A stretch of DNA of 7,028 nt from Patescibacteria group bacterium (GCA_023484365.1 JAMDBA010000017.1:1-7028); one strand, 5' to 3'; positions 1-5,586 are shown, counted from the first letter of the stretch. The notes: generated from the letters alone by a model not told the origin. Translations and numbers: made by a program.

Positions 1-764
1 ATAATTTTATAACTCGCGATCCTGCCTTTAATAGTCGTAATCGTATTCGCGCGGTAAACCGGTATATTTATTTTGCCTAGCCACAAAGTTTTGTTGTTTT
101 CGGAATGCATAAAAGCGTGCGCGCAAAGCCAAAAATGGTTTTTATACACATAGGTGACTGTGCAACCAAATCCGCTATTGGGTTCGGCGATAGAGAATGC
201 AACCATTTCTCCGGGTTTTGGCCTGTAGTAATTTACCGAAGTTTTTGAATCGTCGTTTTCGGCGCCGAATATTTTCCTTTGGTTGATCATATATTTTATC
301 GGCGTTACTCCGGAAATATTTGAGTTATGGTTTATTGGGAATTTATCATCGCTGAATCCATATCCCAATCCGCCGGCCAATTTCCACTTTCCGTCTTTCC
401 CCTTAAAATAAACGGGCGAACCGCTCATTCCGGCAACGGTTAAAAATGGTTTTATCAGTTTAACCAATATTAACTCGGAATATTTTCCAGGATAAGAAGA
501 ATCATTGGTTACGCCCCTGTAAAGCGGGTAGAGGCCGACGAATTTAACCTTAAATCTTTCAACTTTGTTGTCTTTAAATGTCGTCAGACCATAACCTTCG
601 GCGTTTTTCGGTATGTTGCGGTAGTCTATGAAATTTGTTATATTCTGCAGTTCTTTGACTGACGGAGGCTTTTCTTTTTTGGTGTGATGGTTTGTTTTGG
701 CGAAAACTTCCGAACCGGCGAAAATCAAGCTGAGAGCAATAACGAACATTACTATCTTCTTCAT
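1..764 (-). CDS. Secreted SpoIVB-type (family S55) serine peptidase, N-terminal part; 3' end outside window
   Basis: The frame is open for 254 codons and runs off the left edge. Residues 1-22 form a signal peptide (Lys-Lys, hydrophobic core, ending VFA), so the protein is exported. Residues 57-77 (GYGLTTFKDNKVERF, then VKFVG) and the motif GMSGSPVY at 112-119 resemble non-sporulation proteins carrying the SpoIVB peptidase S55 domain; VTPIKYM at 153-159 also fits. Residues 201-220 (CTVTYV, then LCAHAF) match the family's later 'GTVTYV...FGHPF' block. By family knowledge the Ser of GMSGSP (Ser114 by analogy with GDSGGP) and His216 are the likely catalytic pair. Ser comes before His, opposite to Bacillus SpoIVB as I recall it. 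The ATG at 764-762 has a good ribosome site (GAGGGAGA, 778-771). The substrate is unknown. The family call is fairly firm; activity is inferred. Confidence 0.8.
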   Translation of the reverse strand, partial: MKKIVMFVIALSLIFAGSEVFAKTNHHTKKEKPPSVKELQNITNFIDYRNIPKNAEGYGLTTFKDNKVERFKVKFVGLYPLYRGVTNDSSYPGKYSELILVKLIKPFLTVAGMSGSPVYFKGKDGKWKLAGGLGYGFSDDKFPINHNSNISGVTPIKYMINQRKIFGAENDDSKTSVNYYRPKPGEMVAFSIAEPNSGFGCTVTYVYKNHFWLCAHAFMHSENNKTLWLGKINIPVYRANTITTIKGRIASYKI

Positions 765-778
765 TTCTTTTCTCCCTC

Positions 779-802
779 GGCCACCGCTCTATGAGCGAAG
801 CC
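779..802 (-). promoter_or_regulatory. Leader hairpin next to the S55 ribosome binding site
   Basis: CGCTC/GAGCG (785-789 with 793-797, loop TAT) is extended across a small internal loop by GGC/GCC (779-781 with 800-802). On the minus strand it ends directly before the Shine-Dalgarno sequence of the S55 peptidase gene, so it could modulate translation. On the plus strand it is followed by TTTTCTTTTT and could act as a weak terminator of antisense transcripts. Either role is inference. Confidence 0.35.
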
Positions 803-833
803 TTTTCTTTTTAACTTTTAAATACCTGATTAA

Positions 834-863
834 AGTCTAAGGGCGATCGCGGCTAGTTGTCAA
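834..863 (-). promoter_or_regulatory. Candidate sigma-70 promoter of the S55 peptidase gene
   Basis: On the minus strand TTGACA (863-858) is a consensus -35 box. It is followed after 18 bases by TAGACT (839-834), a 4/6 match to the -10 box. Transcription would start near 827, giving a leader of about 60 bases that includes the hairpin and Shine-Dalgarno sequence. The -35 box overlaps that of the opposite promoter. Confidence 0.45.
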
Positions 864-885
864 TTTAAAATTGATCGACTATAAT
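857..885 (+). promoter_or_regulatory. Strong sigma-70 promoter of the O-antigen ligase-like gene
   Basis: TTGTCA (857-862), a 17-base spacer and a perfect TATAAT (880-885) form a near-consensus promoter. The expected start of transcription, 6-8 bases after the -10 box, falls at about 891-893, only one to three bases before the ATG at 894. The transcript should therefore be leaderless or nearly so, which agrees with the lack of any Shine-Dalgarno sequence there. Confidence 0.75.
860..874. repeat. Perfect 15-bp palindrome inside both divergent promoters (operator candidate)
   Basis: TCAATTT-A-AAATTGA is a perfect 7-bp inverted repeat around a single central base. It overlaps the -35 boxes of both divergent promoters and fills most of the plus-strand spacer, so a dimeric regulator bound here could control both genes. 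No regulator gene lies in the window. AT-rich palindromes also arise by chance. Confidence 0.4.
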
Positions 886-893
886 TAATTTTA

Positions 894-2222
894 ATGTTTC
901 TCAAGATTTCAAAATATTGTCTTTACGCGTCGCTTTTCAGCGTCTTAATAGTTTTACCGACGACGTTCTTCCCTTTTATCGGCGGGAAAGATTATTTTTT
1001 CAGAATCGCTGTTGAGCTGGCTTTAATTTCTTTGGTTTTATGGTGGGCGTTTGAGGCAAAAGAAGGCGAGGCAAAGAAACTTTTTCAAGATGTTTTAAAA
1101 AGCCCGATTTTTTGGGGAGTTACCGCTTTTGCCGCCGCTTTTCTTTTGGCGTCGTTTTTTGCTTATGATCCGCATGCGGCTTTTTGGTCTAACTACGAAC
1201 GCGGCGAGGGCGGATTTCAGATGATTCATTATTATTTGTTCTTTGCCATGCTGGCGGTTTTATTTAAGACGTGGGAAGATTGGCGGCGGGCGATGCAGGT
1301 ATTTTTGGTTGTCTCCGGTCTGTCGGTTGGCTATGGAATTTTAGCTAACGCCGGCGTTTCCGGTTTTTTGGGCGATCAGGCGCATTGGGCGGGAAGGTTT
1401 ATGGCATCGCTTGGCAACGCGGATTATGTCGGCGTGTATATGATTTTCGCGATGTTTTTTACTTTTTATCTTTTTATTACTTCTAAAGAAAAATTTGATT
1501 GGGAAAAAACACTCCCTTATGCCGCCTTAATTGTTTTTTATATGATATTCTTCGTTTTAGCGGGAACCAGAGGAGCAGTAGTTGGTTTGGCTTTTGGCGC
1601 AATAGCATTGCTTATTTATCTATCCGTTACCGAGAAAAAATTAAGATGGCCGCTTTTAACTTTTCTAGCCGTAATGATAATAATCGGCAGTTTGCTTATC
1701 CATTATCATGATTCTCCTTTTATTAAAAAACTTCCCGGCAGCCGAATTTTTGACGTTACGTTGACCGCTACTACTTTTCAAACTCGTTTCTGGACTTGGG
1801 GAGAGGCTTTTAAGGGTTTTCTAGAAAAACCATTGCTTGGCTGGGGACCGGAAAATTTCAGCACGATTTTTGATAAATTCTTTGATGTCAGGTATTTCAG
1901 TCCGATAACCGGTGGAGAGACTTGGTTTGACCGAGCTCACAGCGTAATTTTTGATTATTTGAGTGAAATCGGCATTATCGGTTTATTGGCTTATCTTTCA
2001 ATTTTCGCCGCTTTTATTTGGCAGTTTACAAAAAACAAGGTCAGGTTTTTAAAAGATAATTTGCGTTACCGTTTGGCTATGGGCGCTATTTTGGCGATGA
2101 TAATAGCTTATTTTGTTCAAAATTTATCGCTCTTTGAGGTTTTGCCGATAATCACAAGCTTTTTCTTTTTCCTGGCGTTTTTGATTTATCAATTTGGGCA
2201 TAAAGCTGAAATAATAAAATAA
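894..2222 (+). CDS. O-antigen ligase/polymerase-like (Wzy/WaaL family) polytopic membrane protein
   Basis: This 442-residue protein is almost entirely hydrophobic, with about ten to twelve membrane segments; the first starts near residue 8. The O-antigen ligase (Wzy_C, PF04932) core is recognisable from GTRGA at 224-228, LGWGPENF at 315-322 and WFDRAHS at 344-350. YERGEGG (101-107) and ASLGNADYVG (171-180) are typical of the N-terminal half in this group. Family members join undecaprenyl-linked glycan units or transfer glycan to an acceptor on the outer face of the cytoplasmic membrane; which reaction applies here cannot be read from sequence. The ATG has no Shine-Dalgarno sequence but lies just after a strong promoter, so leaderless translation is likely. 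Only 4 bases separate it from the TPR gene. The convergent flippase supports a role in surface glycan assembly. Confidence 0.85.
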   Translation: MFLKISKYCLYASLFSVLIVLPTTFFPFIGGKDYFFRIAVELALISLVLWWAFEAKEGEAKKLFQDVLKSPIFWGVTAFAAAFLLASFFAYDPHAAFWSNYERGEGGFQMIHYYLFFAMLAVLFKTWEDWRRAMQVFLVVSGLSVGYGILANAGVSGFLGDQAHWAGRFMASLGNADYVGVYMIFAMFFTFYLFITSKEKFDWEKTLPYAALIVFYMIFFVLAGTRGAVVGLAFGAIALLIYLSVTEKKLRWPLLTFLAVMIIIGSLLIHYHDSPFIKKLPGSRIFDVTLTATTFQTRFWTWGEAFKGFLEKPLLGWGPENFSTIFDKFFDVRYFSPITGGETWFDRAHSVIFDYLSEIGIIGLLAYLSIFAAFIWQFTKNKVRFLKDNLRYRLAMGAILAMIIAYFVQNLSLFEVLPIITSFFFFLAFLIYQFGHKAEIIK

Positions 2223-2226
2223 TAAA

Positions 2227-2844
2227 ATGACGATGAGGGATTCAATTAAAAAAGTTTTCGCGGTTGTTTTTTGCGTTTTTGTTCTGGGCGTTATGTATTA
2301 CGGCACTTATTTGCCCTACAACAAATCTCAGCTCTATATCAGTTTTTTGCAGAATCTGAGAAACATTAACTCTTTAGGCCAGCTAGAATCAGAAGCTAGC
2401 ATCCCATTAGACGCTCCATCGCCTATAGGCCAAGAGGAGCTTGTAAGGAATTTTAGCAATAATGTTGTTGATATTCTCCATCAGAATACTAATCCGATGC
2501 TCGCCCAGCAGTTACTCAACTATATGATGTCTTATTACGGTCCGATAATCCAAAGCGGCCACGGCATTAACTTTGTTCAAAATATTTTAATAGTCGGAAT
2601 GGCTTACCAAACTGCCGGAACTAATACCAAAAACCAGGCATATTTAGATCAGGCCGAAAATTATTTTAAGGAAGGATTGTCGCTTTCGCCTCGGCGACCC
2701 CAATTCCTTTACAGCTTATTTAGTCTTTATCTTGAAGAGAAAAGGTTTTCCGACGCCAAATCAATCATGAATCAAATTTTGACTTATTGGCCGGATGACC
2801 CAACCGTTCAAAAGCAACTGACGAGCGCTGAAAATCAAAAATAA
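2227..2844 (+). CDS. Membrane-anchored TPR protein, probable partner of the ligase-like protein
   Basis: This 205-residue protein has one membrane segment at about 10-27, then a mostly extracytoplasmic chain. The C-terminal part contains helical hairpins typical of tetratricopeptide repeats: a first at about 118-154 (YFKEGLSLSP at 146-155) and a second at about 158-191 (YLEEKRFSDAKSI within it). From general family knowledge, many candidate-phyla O-antigen ligase proteins are longer and end in a membrane segment plus TPR region. Here the two parts are separate genes in different frames with a 4-base gap, so the product probably works with the upstream protein as a scaffold or partner. There is no Shine-Dalgarno sequence; translation is likely coupled to the upstream gene. 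A second ATG at 2233 is an alternative start. The gene ends at a strong terminator. Confidence 0.7.
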   Translation: MTMRDSIKKVFAVVFCVFVLGVMYYGTYLPYNKSQLYISFLQNLRNINSLGQLESEASIPLDAPSPIGQEELVRNFSNNVVDILHQNTNPMLAQQLLNYMMSYYGPIIQSGHGINFVQNILIVGMAYQTAGTNTKNQAYLDQAENYFKEGLSLSPRRPQFLYSLFSLYLEEKRFSDAKSIMNQILTYWPDDPTVQKQLTSAENQK

Positions 2845-2880
2845 AATCCGCCCCGGCAAAACGCCGGGGCAGATTTTTTA
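2843..2880. terminator. Strong bidirectional intrinsic terminator between convergent genes
   Basis: GCCCCGGC (2850-2857) pairs perfectly with GCCGGGGC (2863-2870) around an AAAAC loop. AAAATC/GATTTT extends the stem across one mismatch. A T run follows on the plus strand and an equivalent run on the minus strand, so it can end both the TPR-gene transcript and the flippase transcript. Confidence 0.92.
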
Positions 2881-2886
2881 TATTGT

Positions 2887-4344
2887 CTATACTTTAAAAA
2901 CGCTTTTAATTTCTGCGATCAATTTTTCTCGTAAAACGAACAAAGCGGCAAAATAAATAGCGGCAGAAACGGCGACATTTATCAAAACGTTGATTTTCAT
3001 ATAAACCAAAAACCAGCACGCTATCCCCATAACCATTGAAGCCAAAAATATTTTCGGAAGATTTTTTAGAGTTCCAAAAGGAATTATTTTTTTGGCTTTC
3101 CACCAGGTGTAGCCATTAGCGAATAATTGCGAAAGAAGAGTGGCGACAGCCGAACCGCTGATACTATAAGAAGGAATTAACAATAAATCAAAAACGACGT
3201 TGATTAACGATCCGATTCCTATTGAAATAAGAAAAATCTTTTGTTGATCGTAAGCGAAAATAAAATTTCCGAAAATCGCGCCAGGAAAAACCAAAAGAAA
3301 AGTAAATAGTAATATTTGGAATGCGAGCGTTGCGTCCGTATATTGAGCGCCGAACAAAAGACGGATGAGTTGAGGCGCAACGATCAATCCGCCGACAACC
3401 GCCGGAATAGCGGCGGCAAAAATAATGGCCATAGTTTTTTCCATTATCATTTTCATTTTATCGGCTTGTTTTTCTCTGGCTAATTTAACCATTATCGGGA
3501 AAAGGCTGGTTGATAAAAGGCCGGGTAAAATATAAAGGATAAGGATTGGTTTCTGGGAAGCGGCATAAAGACCAAGGGCGATGGCGTCTTTAAACCAACC
3601 GATGATAATGACGTCAACATTAAGCATTAAGCTGCCGAAAAGCCCTAAGATGGCAAAACTCCAAGCGCTGGAAATTATTTCTTTAACTAGGGCTTTCCTA
3701 AAATGACTAAAGGCATCTTTTATTTTTTGGCGGATAACGGTAAAGGTGGCCAGAAATCCCAAAAACGAACCAATAGTGTAAGCTAAAACCAGATGGAAAT
3801 CGCTTGGCGCCCTAAAAAGAACAAACAAGCTTAAAGAGGTAACAAAAACTTCGGTCAGAATCATTAAGCCTCCTTCAAGCTCCATTCGGTTGTAAGCGCG
3901 GGTAACCGAAAAACCAAAAGTGCGGAGATTATCAAACACCAGAAGAAAAGCGATTATTGGCAAAAGAACCCGAGCCTCTTTTATTTTGGTGAAATAAGGC
4001 GCGACGAAAATTATCAGTAAAATAGTCAAAACCAAAAGGAAGAGTTTGATATAAAAAGTAGTAGATATATATTCCTTTTGCCTTTCCGAATTAGCGGCCA
4101 ATTCGCGCGTTAGGAGCTGGCTTAACCCGATATCGGAGAAAACTGTGAAAAAAGCCGCCAGGCTGGTGGCGTAGGCGAATATGCCGTAGTTAGCGGCGCC
4201 TAAAATCCGAGCAGCGTAGATGATGACTATCGCTCGGATTAATTTACTGCCGCCGTTTCCAAAACTTAGCCAGAAAGTATTTTTGGCTATAGTTTGTTTG
4301 GTTGTTTTATTTTTAAATAGAAAATTCTTAATTTTTTCTCTCAT
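2887..4344 (-). CDS. Polysaccharide flippase (Wzx/RfbX-like, MOP superfamily)
   Basis: This 485-residue protein is the usual length for the family and has about 12 to 14 membrane segments. The N-terminal block is characteristic of polysaccharide-export flippases (PF01943): a short basic cytosolic start, then ARILGAANYG at 45-54 and DIGLSQLLTRELA at 71-83. Such proteins move lipid-linked glycan units from the inner to the outer face of the cytoplasmic membrane, where a ligase or polymerase like the one at 894-2222 would use them. The two are convergent, so they are not in one operon but share a terminator. The ATG at 4344-4342 has no Shine-Dalgarno sequence, and its promoter predicts a leader of only about 7-8 bases. 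MurJ, a relative in the same superfamily, is less likely given the N-terminal motif. The glycan is unknown. Confidence 0.88.
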   Translation of the reverse strand: MREKIKNFLFKNKTTKQTIAKNTFWLSFGNGGSKLIRAIVIIYAARILGAANYGIFAYATSLAAFFTVFSDIGLSQLLTRELAANSERQKEYISTTFYIKLFLLVLTILLIIFVAPYFTKIKEARVLLPIIAFLLVFDNLRTFGFSVTRAYNRMELEGGLMILTEVFVTSLSLFVLFRAPSDFHLVLAYTIGSFLGFLATFTVIRQKIKDAFSHFRKALVKEIISSAWSFAILGLFGSLMLNVDVIIIGWFKDAIALGLYAASQKPILILYILPGLLSTSLFPIMVKLAREKQADKMKMIMEKTMAIIFAAAIPAVVGGLIVAPQLIRLLFGAQYTDATLAFQILLFTFLLVFPGAIFGNFIFAYDQQKIFLISIGIGSLINVVFDLLLIPSYSISGSAVATLLSQLFANGYTWWKAKKIIPFGTLKNLPKIFLASMVMGIACWFLVYMKINVLINVAVSAAIYFAALFVLREKLIAEIKSVFKV

Positions 4345-4358
4345 TGGTTAATTATTAT

Positions 4359-4387
4359 ATTATACGACAGAAAGAAGGACATATAAA
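4359..4387 (-). promoter_or_regulatory. Promoter of the flippase gene, nearly leaderless
   Basis: On the minus strand TTTATA (4387-4382), a 17-base spacer and a perfect TATAAT (4364-4359) precede the flippase ATG. Transcription should start at about 4352, leaving a leader of about 8 bases. A second overlapping TATAAT (4359-4354) would leave even less. No Shine-Dalgarno sequence is present. Confidence 0.6.
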
Positions 4388-4455
4388 TTGAAATATATAA
4401 TTTTTAGATTTTGATATTATTACAGCCGCTTTTATTCGCCCGCCGCTATCGTTTT

Positions 4456-4464
4456 TGTTATAAT
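4456..4464 (+). promoter_or_regulatory. Extended -10 promoter of the PilO-like operon
   Basis: TGTTATAAT is a perfect extended -10 element (TG, one base, TATAAT at 4459-4464). There is no good -35 box at the expected distance, which extended -10 promoters tolerate. Transcription should start near 4471, just before the first arm of the long inverted repeat at 4476. Confidence 0.55.
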
Positions 4465-4475
4465 GTATTTAATGA

Positions 4476-4600
4476 ATCCCATTAGAGACTAACCAATTAT
4501 GGATAATATATTTTACGCACCAAACAAAGCAATAATCAACACGACTTGGTCAGCCGTGATGCTGGCGGAAACGCAAAACGTTTCCTGTCTCTAACGGGAT
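4476..4600 (+). promoter_or_regulatory. Candidate structured RNA leader (branched, closed by a 14-bp stem containing the PilO-like start codon)
   Basis: ATCCCATTAGAGAC (4476-4489) is complementary to GTCTCTAACGGGAT (4587-4600) at 13 of 14 positions; the exception is one A-C pair. Inside lie a hairpin GTCAGC/GCTGGC (4549-4554 with 4561-4566; U-G at 4550) and a perfect 7-bp hairpin GGAAACG/CGTTTCC (4567-4573 with 4579-4585, loop CAAAA). ACCAA (4492-4496) could also pair with TTGGT (4546-4550), competing with the two outer pairs of the first hairpin. Together these give a three- or four-way junction. The last two pairs of the outer stem include A and U of the start codon at 4599. The layout suggests an RNA switch or translational control element. 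I do not recognise it as a known riboswitch class. A small insertion with terminal inverted repeats is the main alternative. Confidence 0.45.
4499..4594 (+). CDS. Possible 31-residue leader peptide overlapping the structured leader
   Basis: An ATG at 4499 opens a frame of 31 codons (starting MDNIFYAPNK) that stops at TAA 4592-4594, four bases before the ATG of the PilO-like gene. The 4-base spacing is the same as between the ligase-like and TPR genes and would suit coupled translation. There is no convincing ribosome binding site and no recognisable domain or signal. The frame may be fortuitous, because the same bases form the candidate RNA stems. Confidence 0.2.
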   Translation: MDNIFYAPNKAIINTTWSAVMLAETQNVSCL

Positions 4601-5126
4601 GAAAGTTTTATTCCAGCCTTTAGTCGTGAGTTCGGCGATTATTATCGCCGCCATCATTGGTTTCGCCCTAATTTTTAACTGGCAAATTTCAGATTTGAAC
4701 TCTCAAGCGGCTCAGATCGTCTCTCAGAGAACTGATTTGCAGAATAAAATCGCGCTTTTAAGCGCGCTCGGCGATTTAAAAACCCAGTCGGCGCAAGCAA
4801 TCCAAGATCAGCAAAAAATGGACGCGCTCCTGCCGACAAGCGATCAATTGCTTGATTTTCCTAACTGGCTTGACGGTTTAAGCCGGCTCAACAACGTTAA
4901 TATGAATTTTTCTTTCCAAGGCGGCCAAACTTCTCCTACCGAGTCGGCGCCGGGTTATATTGATTTCAATTTAAGTTTAAATGGCAATCTTAGCGATATT
5001 ATTAATTTCATGAAAGCGACAGAACTTTCCTTGCCGAAATATATGATTAATTTTACGGAAATAAATTTAAGTCAGTCGGGTTCCGGCGTTCAGGTTTCAC
5101 TTGGGGGCCAATTATTTTTTAAATAA
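4599..5126 (+). CDS. pilO: PilO-like type IV pilus inner-membrane alignment protein
   Basis: This 175-residue protein has a short N-terminus, one membrane segment (about 9-27), a heptad-like coiled-coil stretch rich in Gln and Leu (about 30-80), and a C-terminal alpha/beta part (about 84-175). LPTSDQLLDFPNWLDGLSRL (79-98) and the following strands fit the ferredoxin-like PilO fold. PilO partners PilN and links the pilus motor to the secretion complex in the cell envelope. The match is architectural rather than motif-perfect, so a PilN-like or other secretion accessory protein (for example GspM-like) is possible. No pilM or pilN lies upstream. A stop at 4557 bounds the frame, so ATG 4599 is the first usable start; no Shine-Dalgarno sequence precedes it and the codon lies in the candidate stem. 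One base separates its stop from the next start codon. Confidence 0.55.
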   Translation: MKVLFQPLVVSSAIIIAAIIGFALIFNWQISDLNSQAAQIVSQRTDLQNKIALLSALGDLKTQSAQAIQDQQKMDALLPTSDQLLDFPNWLDGLSRLNNVNMNFSFQGGQTSPTESAPGYIDFNLSLNGNLSDIINFMKATELSLPKYMINFTEINLSQSGSGVQVSLGGQLFFK

Positions 5127-5127
5127 T

Positions 5128-5337
5128 ATGAGGAAATTTTTAATAAAATATCAGGAGGCTTTGCTTGTCGTTCTTGTTTTAATTTTTGTGGGAATATTTA
5201 TTTATTTTTTTGATTTGACTATTGGCGGATTAGCTAATAATTTAAATCAAGCAATTCAGCCCGCCGCCAATCCATCCGCCTCTGCCACTCAGTTTAATTT
5301 TTCTGGTTTTCAGGCGCTTAAACTAAAAGGGCAGTAA
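5128..5337 (+). CDS. Small membrane-anchored protein of unknown function, coupled to the PilO-like gene
   Basis: This is a 69-residue protein: a basic start (MRKFLIKYQE), one membrane segment (about 11-31), a Pro/Ala/Ser-rich linker (about 45-54), and a short C-terminal segment with FNFSGFQALKL. I do not recognise a domain. The ATG at 5128 lies one base after the stop of the PilO-like gene, so the two are almost certainly translated together and the protein may be an accessory part of the same envelope complex. A TTG nine codons upstream (5101) would extend it, but that stretch lies within the PilO-like coding sequence and weakens the clean N-terminal anchor, so I prefer the ATG. No terminator follows before the tRNA gene. 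Confidence 0.6.
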   Translation: MRKFLIKYQEALLVVLVLIFVGIFIYFFDLTIGGLANNLNQAIQPAANPSASATQFNFSGFQALKLKGQ

Positions 5338-5378
5338 ATTAGAACGCCGTAATTGGGATACAATAGGCAAGGTAAGAT

Positions 5379-5407
5379 TTTGCAAAAATTATCTAATAGA
5401 TTAAAAT
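5379..5407 (+). promoter_or_regulatory. Candidate promoter of the tRNA-Val gene
   Basis: TTTGCA (5379-5384), a 17-base spacer and TAAAAT (5402-5407) make a moderate promoter; TTGCAA with a 16-base spacer is an equivalent reading. Transcription would begin near 5414, within a few bases of the mature tRNA 5' end. Cotranscription from the upstream PilO-like operon is also possible. Confidence 0.4.
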
Positions 5408-5415
5408 AGAATTGC

Positions 5416-5487
5416 GCGCGATTAGCTCAGTGGCAGAGCGCTTCATTGACATTGAAGAGGTCGCAGGTTCAATCCCTGCATCGCGCA
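5416..5487 (+). tRNA. tRNA-Val (anticodon GAC)
   Basis: A full 72-base cloverleaf can be drawn. The acceptor stem GCGCGAT (5416-5422) pairs perfectly with ATCGCGC (5480-5486). The D arm is GCTC/GAGC, the anticodon stem CTTCA/TGAAG with loop TTGACAT, and the T arm GCAGG/CCTGC with loop TTCAATC. The loop gives anticodon GAC, which reads valine codons GUC and GUU. The discriminator base is A (5487), followed by CAAA, so the CCA end is not encoded and must be added by CCA-adding enzyme. A terminator follows 27 bases downstream. Confidence 0.96.
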
Positions 5488-5514
5488 CAAAATAGTTTTA
5501 ATGGCGTCTCAAAT

Positions 5515-5549
5515 AAAAAAACCGCCCGATAATTCGGAGCGGTTTTTTT
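5515..5549. terminator. Bidirectional intrinsic terminator after tRNA-Val
   Basis: AAACCGC pairs with GCGGTTT (stem 5519-5525 with 5539-5545), with an inner CCG/CGG helix, a run of T on the plus strand and a matching run on the minus strand. It can end the tRNA transcript and also the superoxide dismutase transcript coming from the other side. Confidence 0.88.
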
Positions 5550-5560
5550 ATTAGGTTTTT

Positions 5561-5586
5561 AGCGCGTTTAAATCGCGCTATTTTTT
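5561..5586 (+). terminator. Second hairpin with T run, overlapping the dismutase stop codon
   Basis: AGCGCG (5561-5566) pairs with CGCGCT (5574-5579) around TTTAAAT and is followed by ATTTTTT. It reads as a plus-strand terminator backing up the one just before it, and shares its last bases with the stop codon of the convergent dismutase gene. Confidence 0.5.

Noticed and set aside
843..850. The palindrome GCGATCGC upstream of the ligase-like promoter as a special motif.
   Set aside because: It matches the HIP1-type octamer known from cyanobacteria but is seen once here, so it carries no weight alone.
1499..1711. A 70-codon plus-strand frame within the ligase-like gene.
   Set aside because: It lies wholly inside a well-supported gene in another frame and has no ribosome site or recognisable protein features.
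2906..3103. A 65-codon minus-strand frame within the flippase gene.
   Set aside because: It overlaps the flippase C-terminal membrane region in another frame and has no ribosome site or recognisable domain.
4476..4600. A CRISPR repeat or array, suggested by the GGGATGAAAG-like end.
   Set aside because: The two arms are inverted, not direct, occur once each, and are not separated by regular spacers; no cas gene is present.
5101..5127. A TTG start that would lengthen the small membrane protein by nine residues.
   Set aside because: The extension lies in the end of the PilO-like gene; the ATG at 5128, one base after its stop, fits coupling better.
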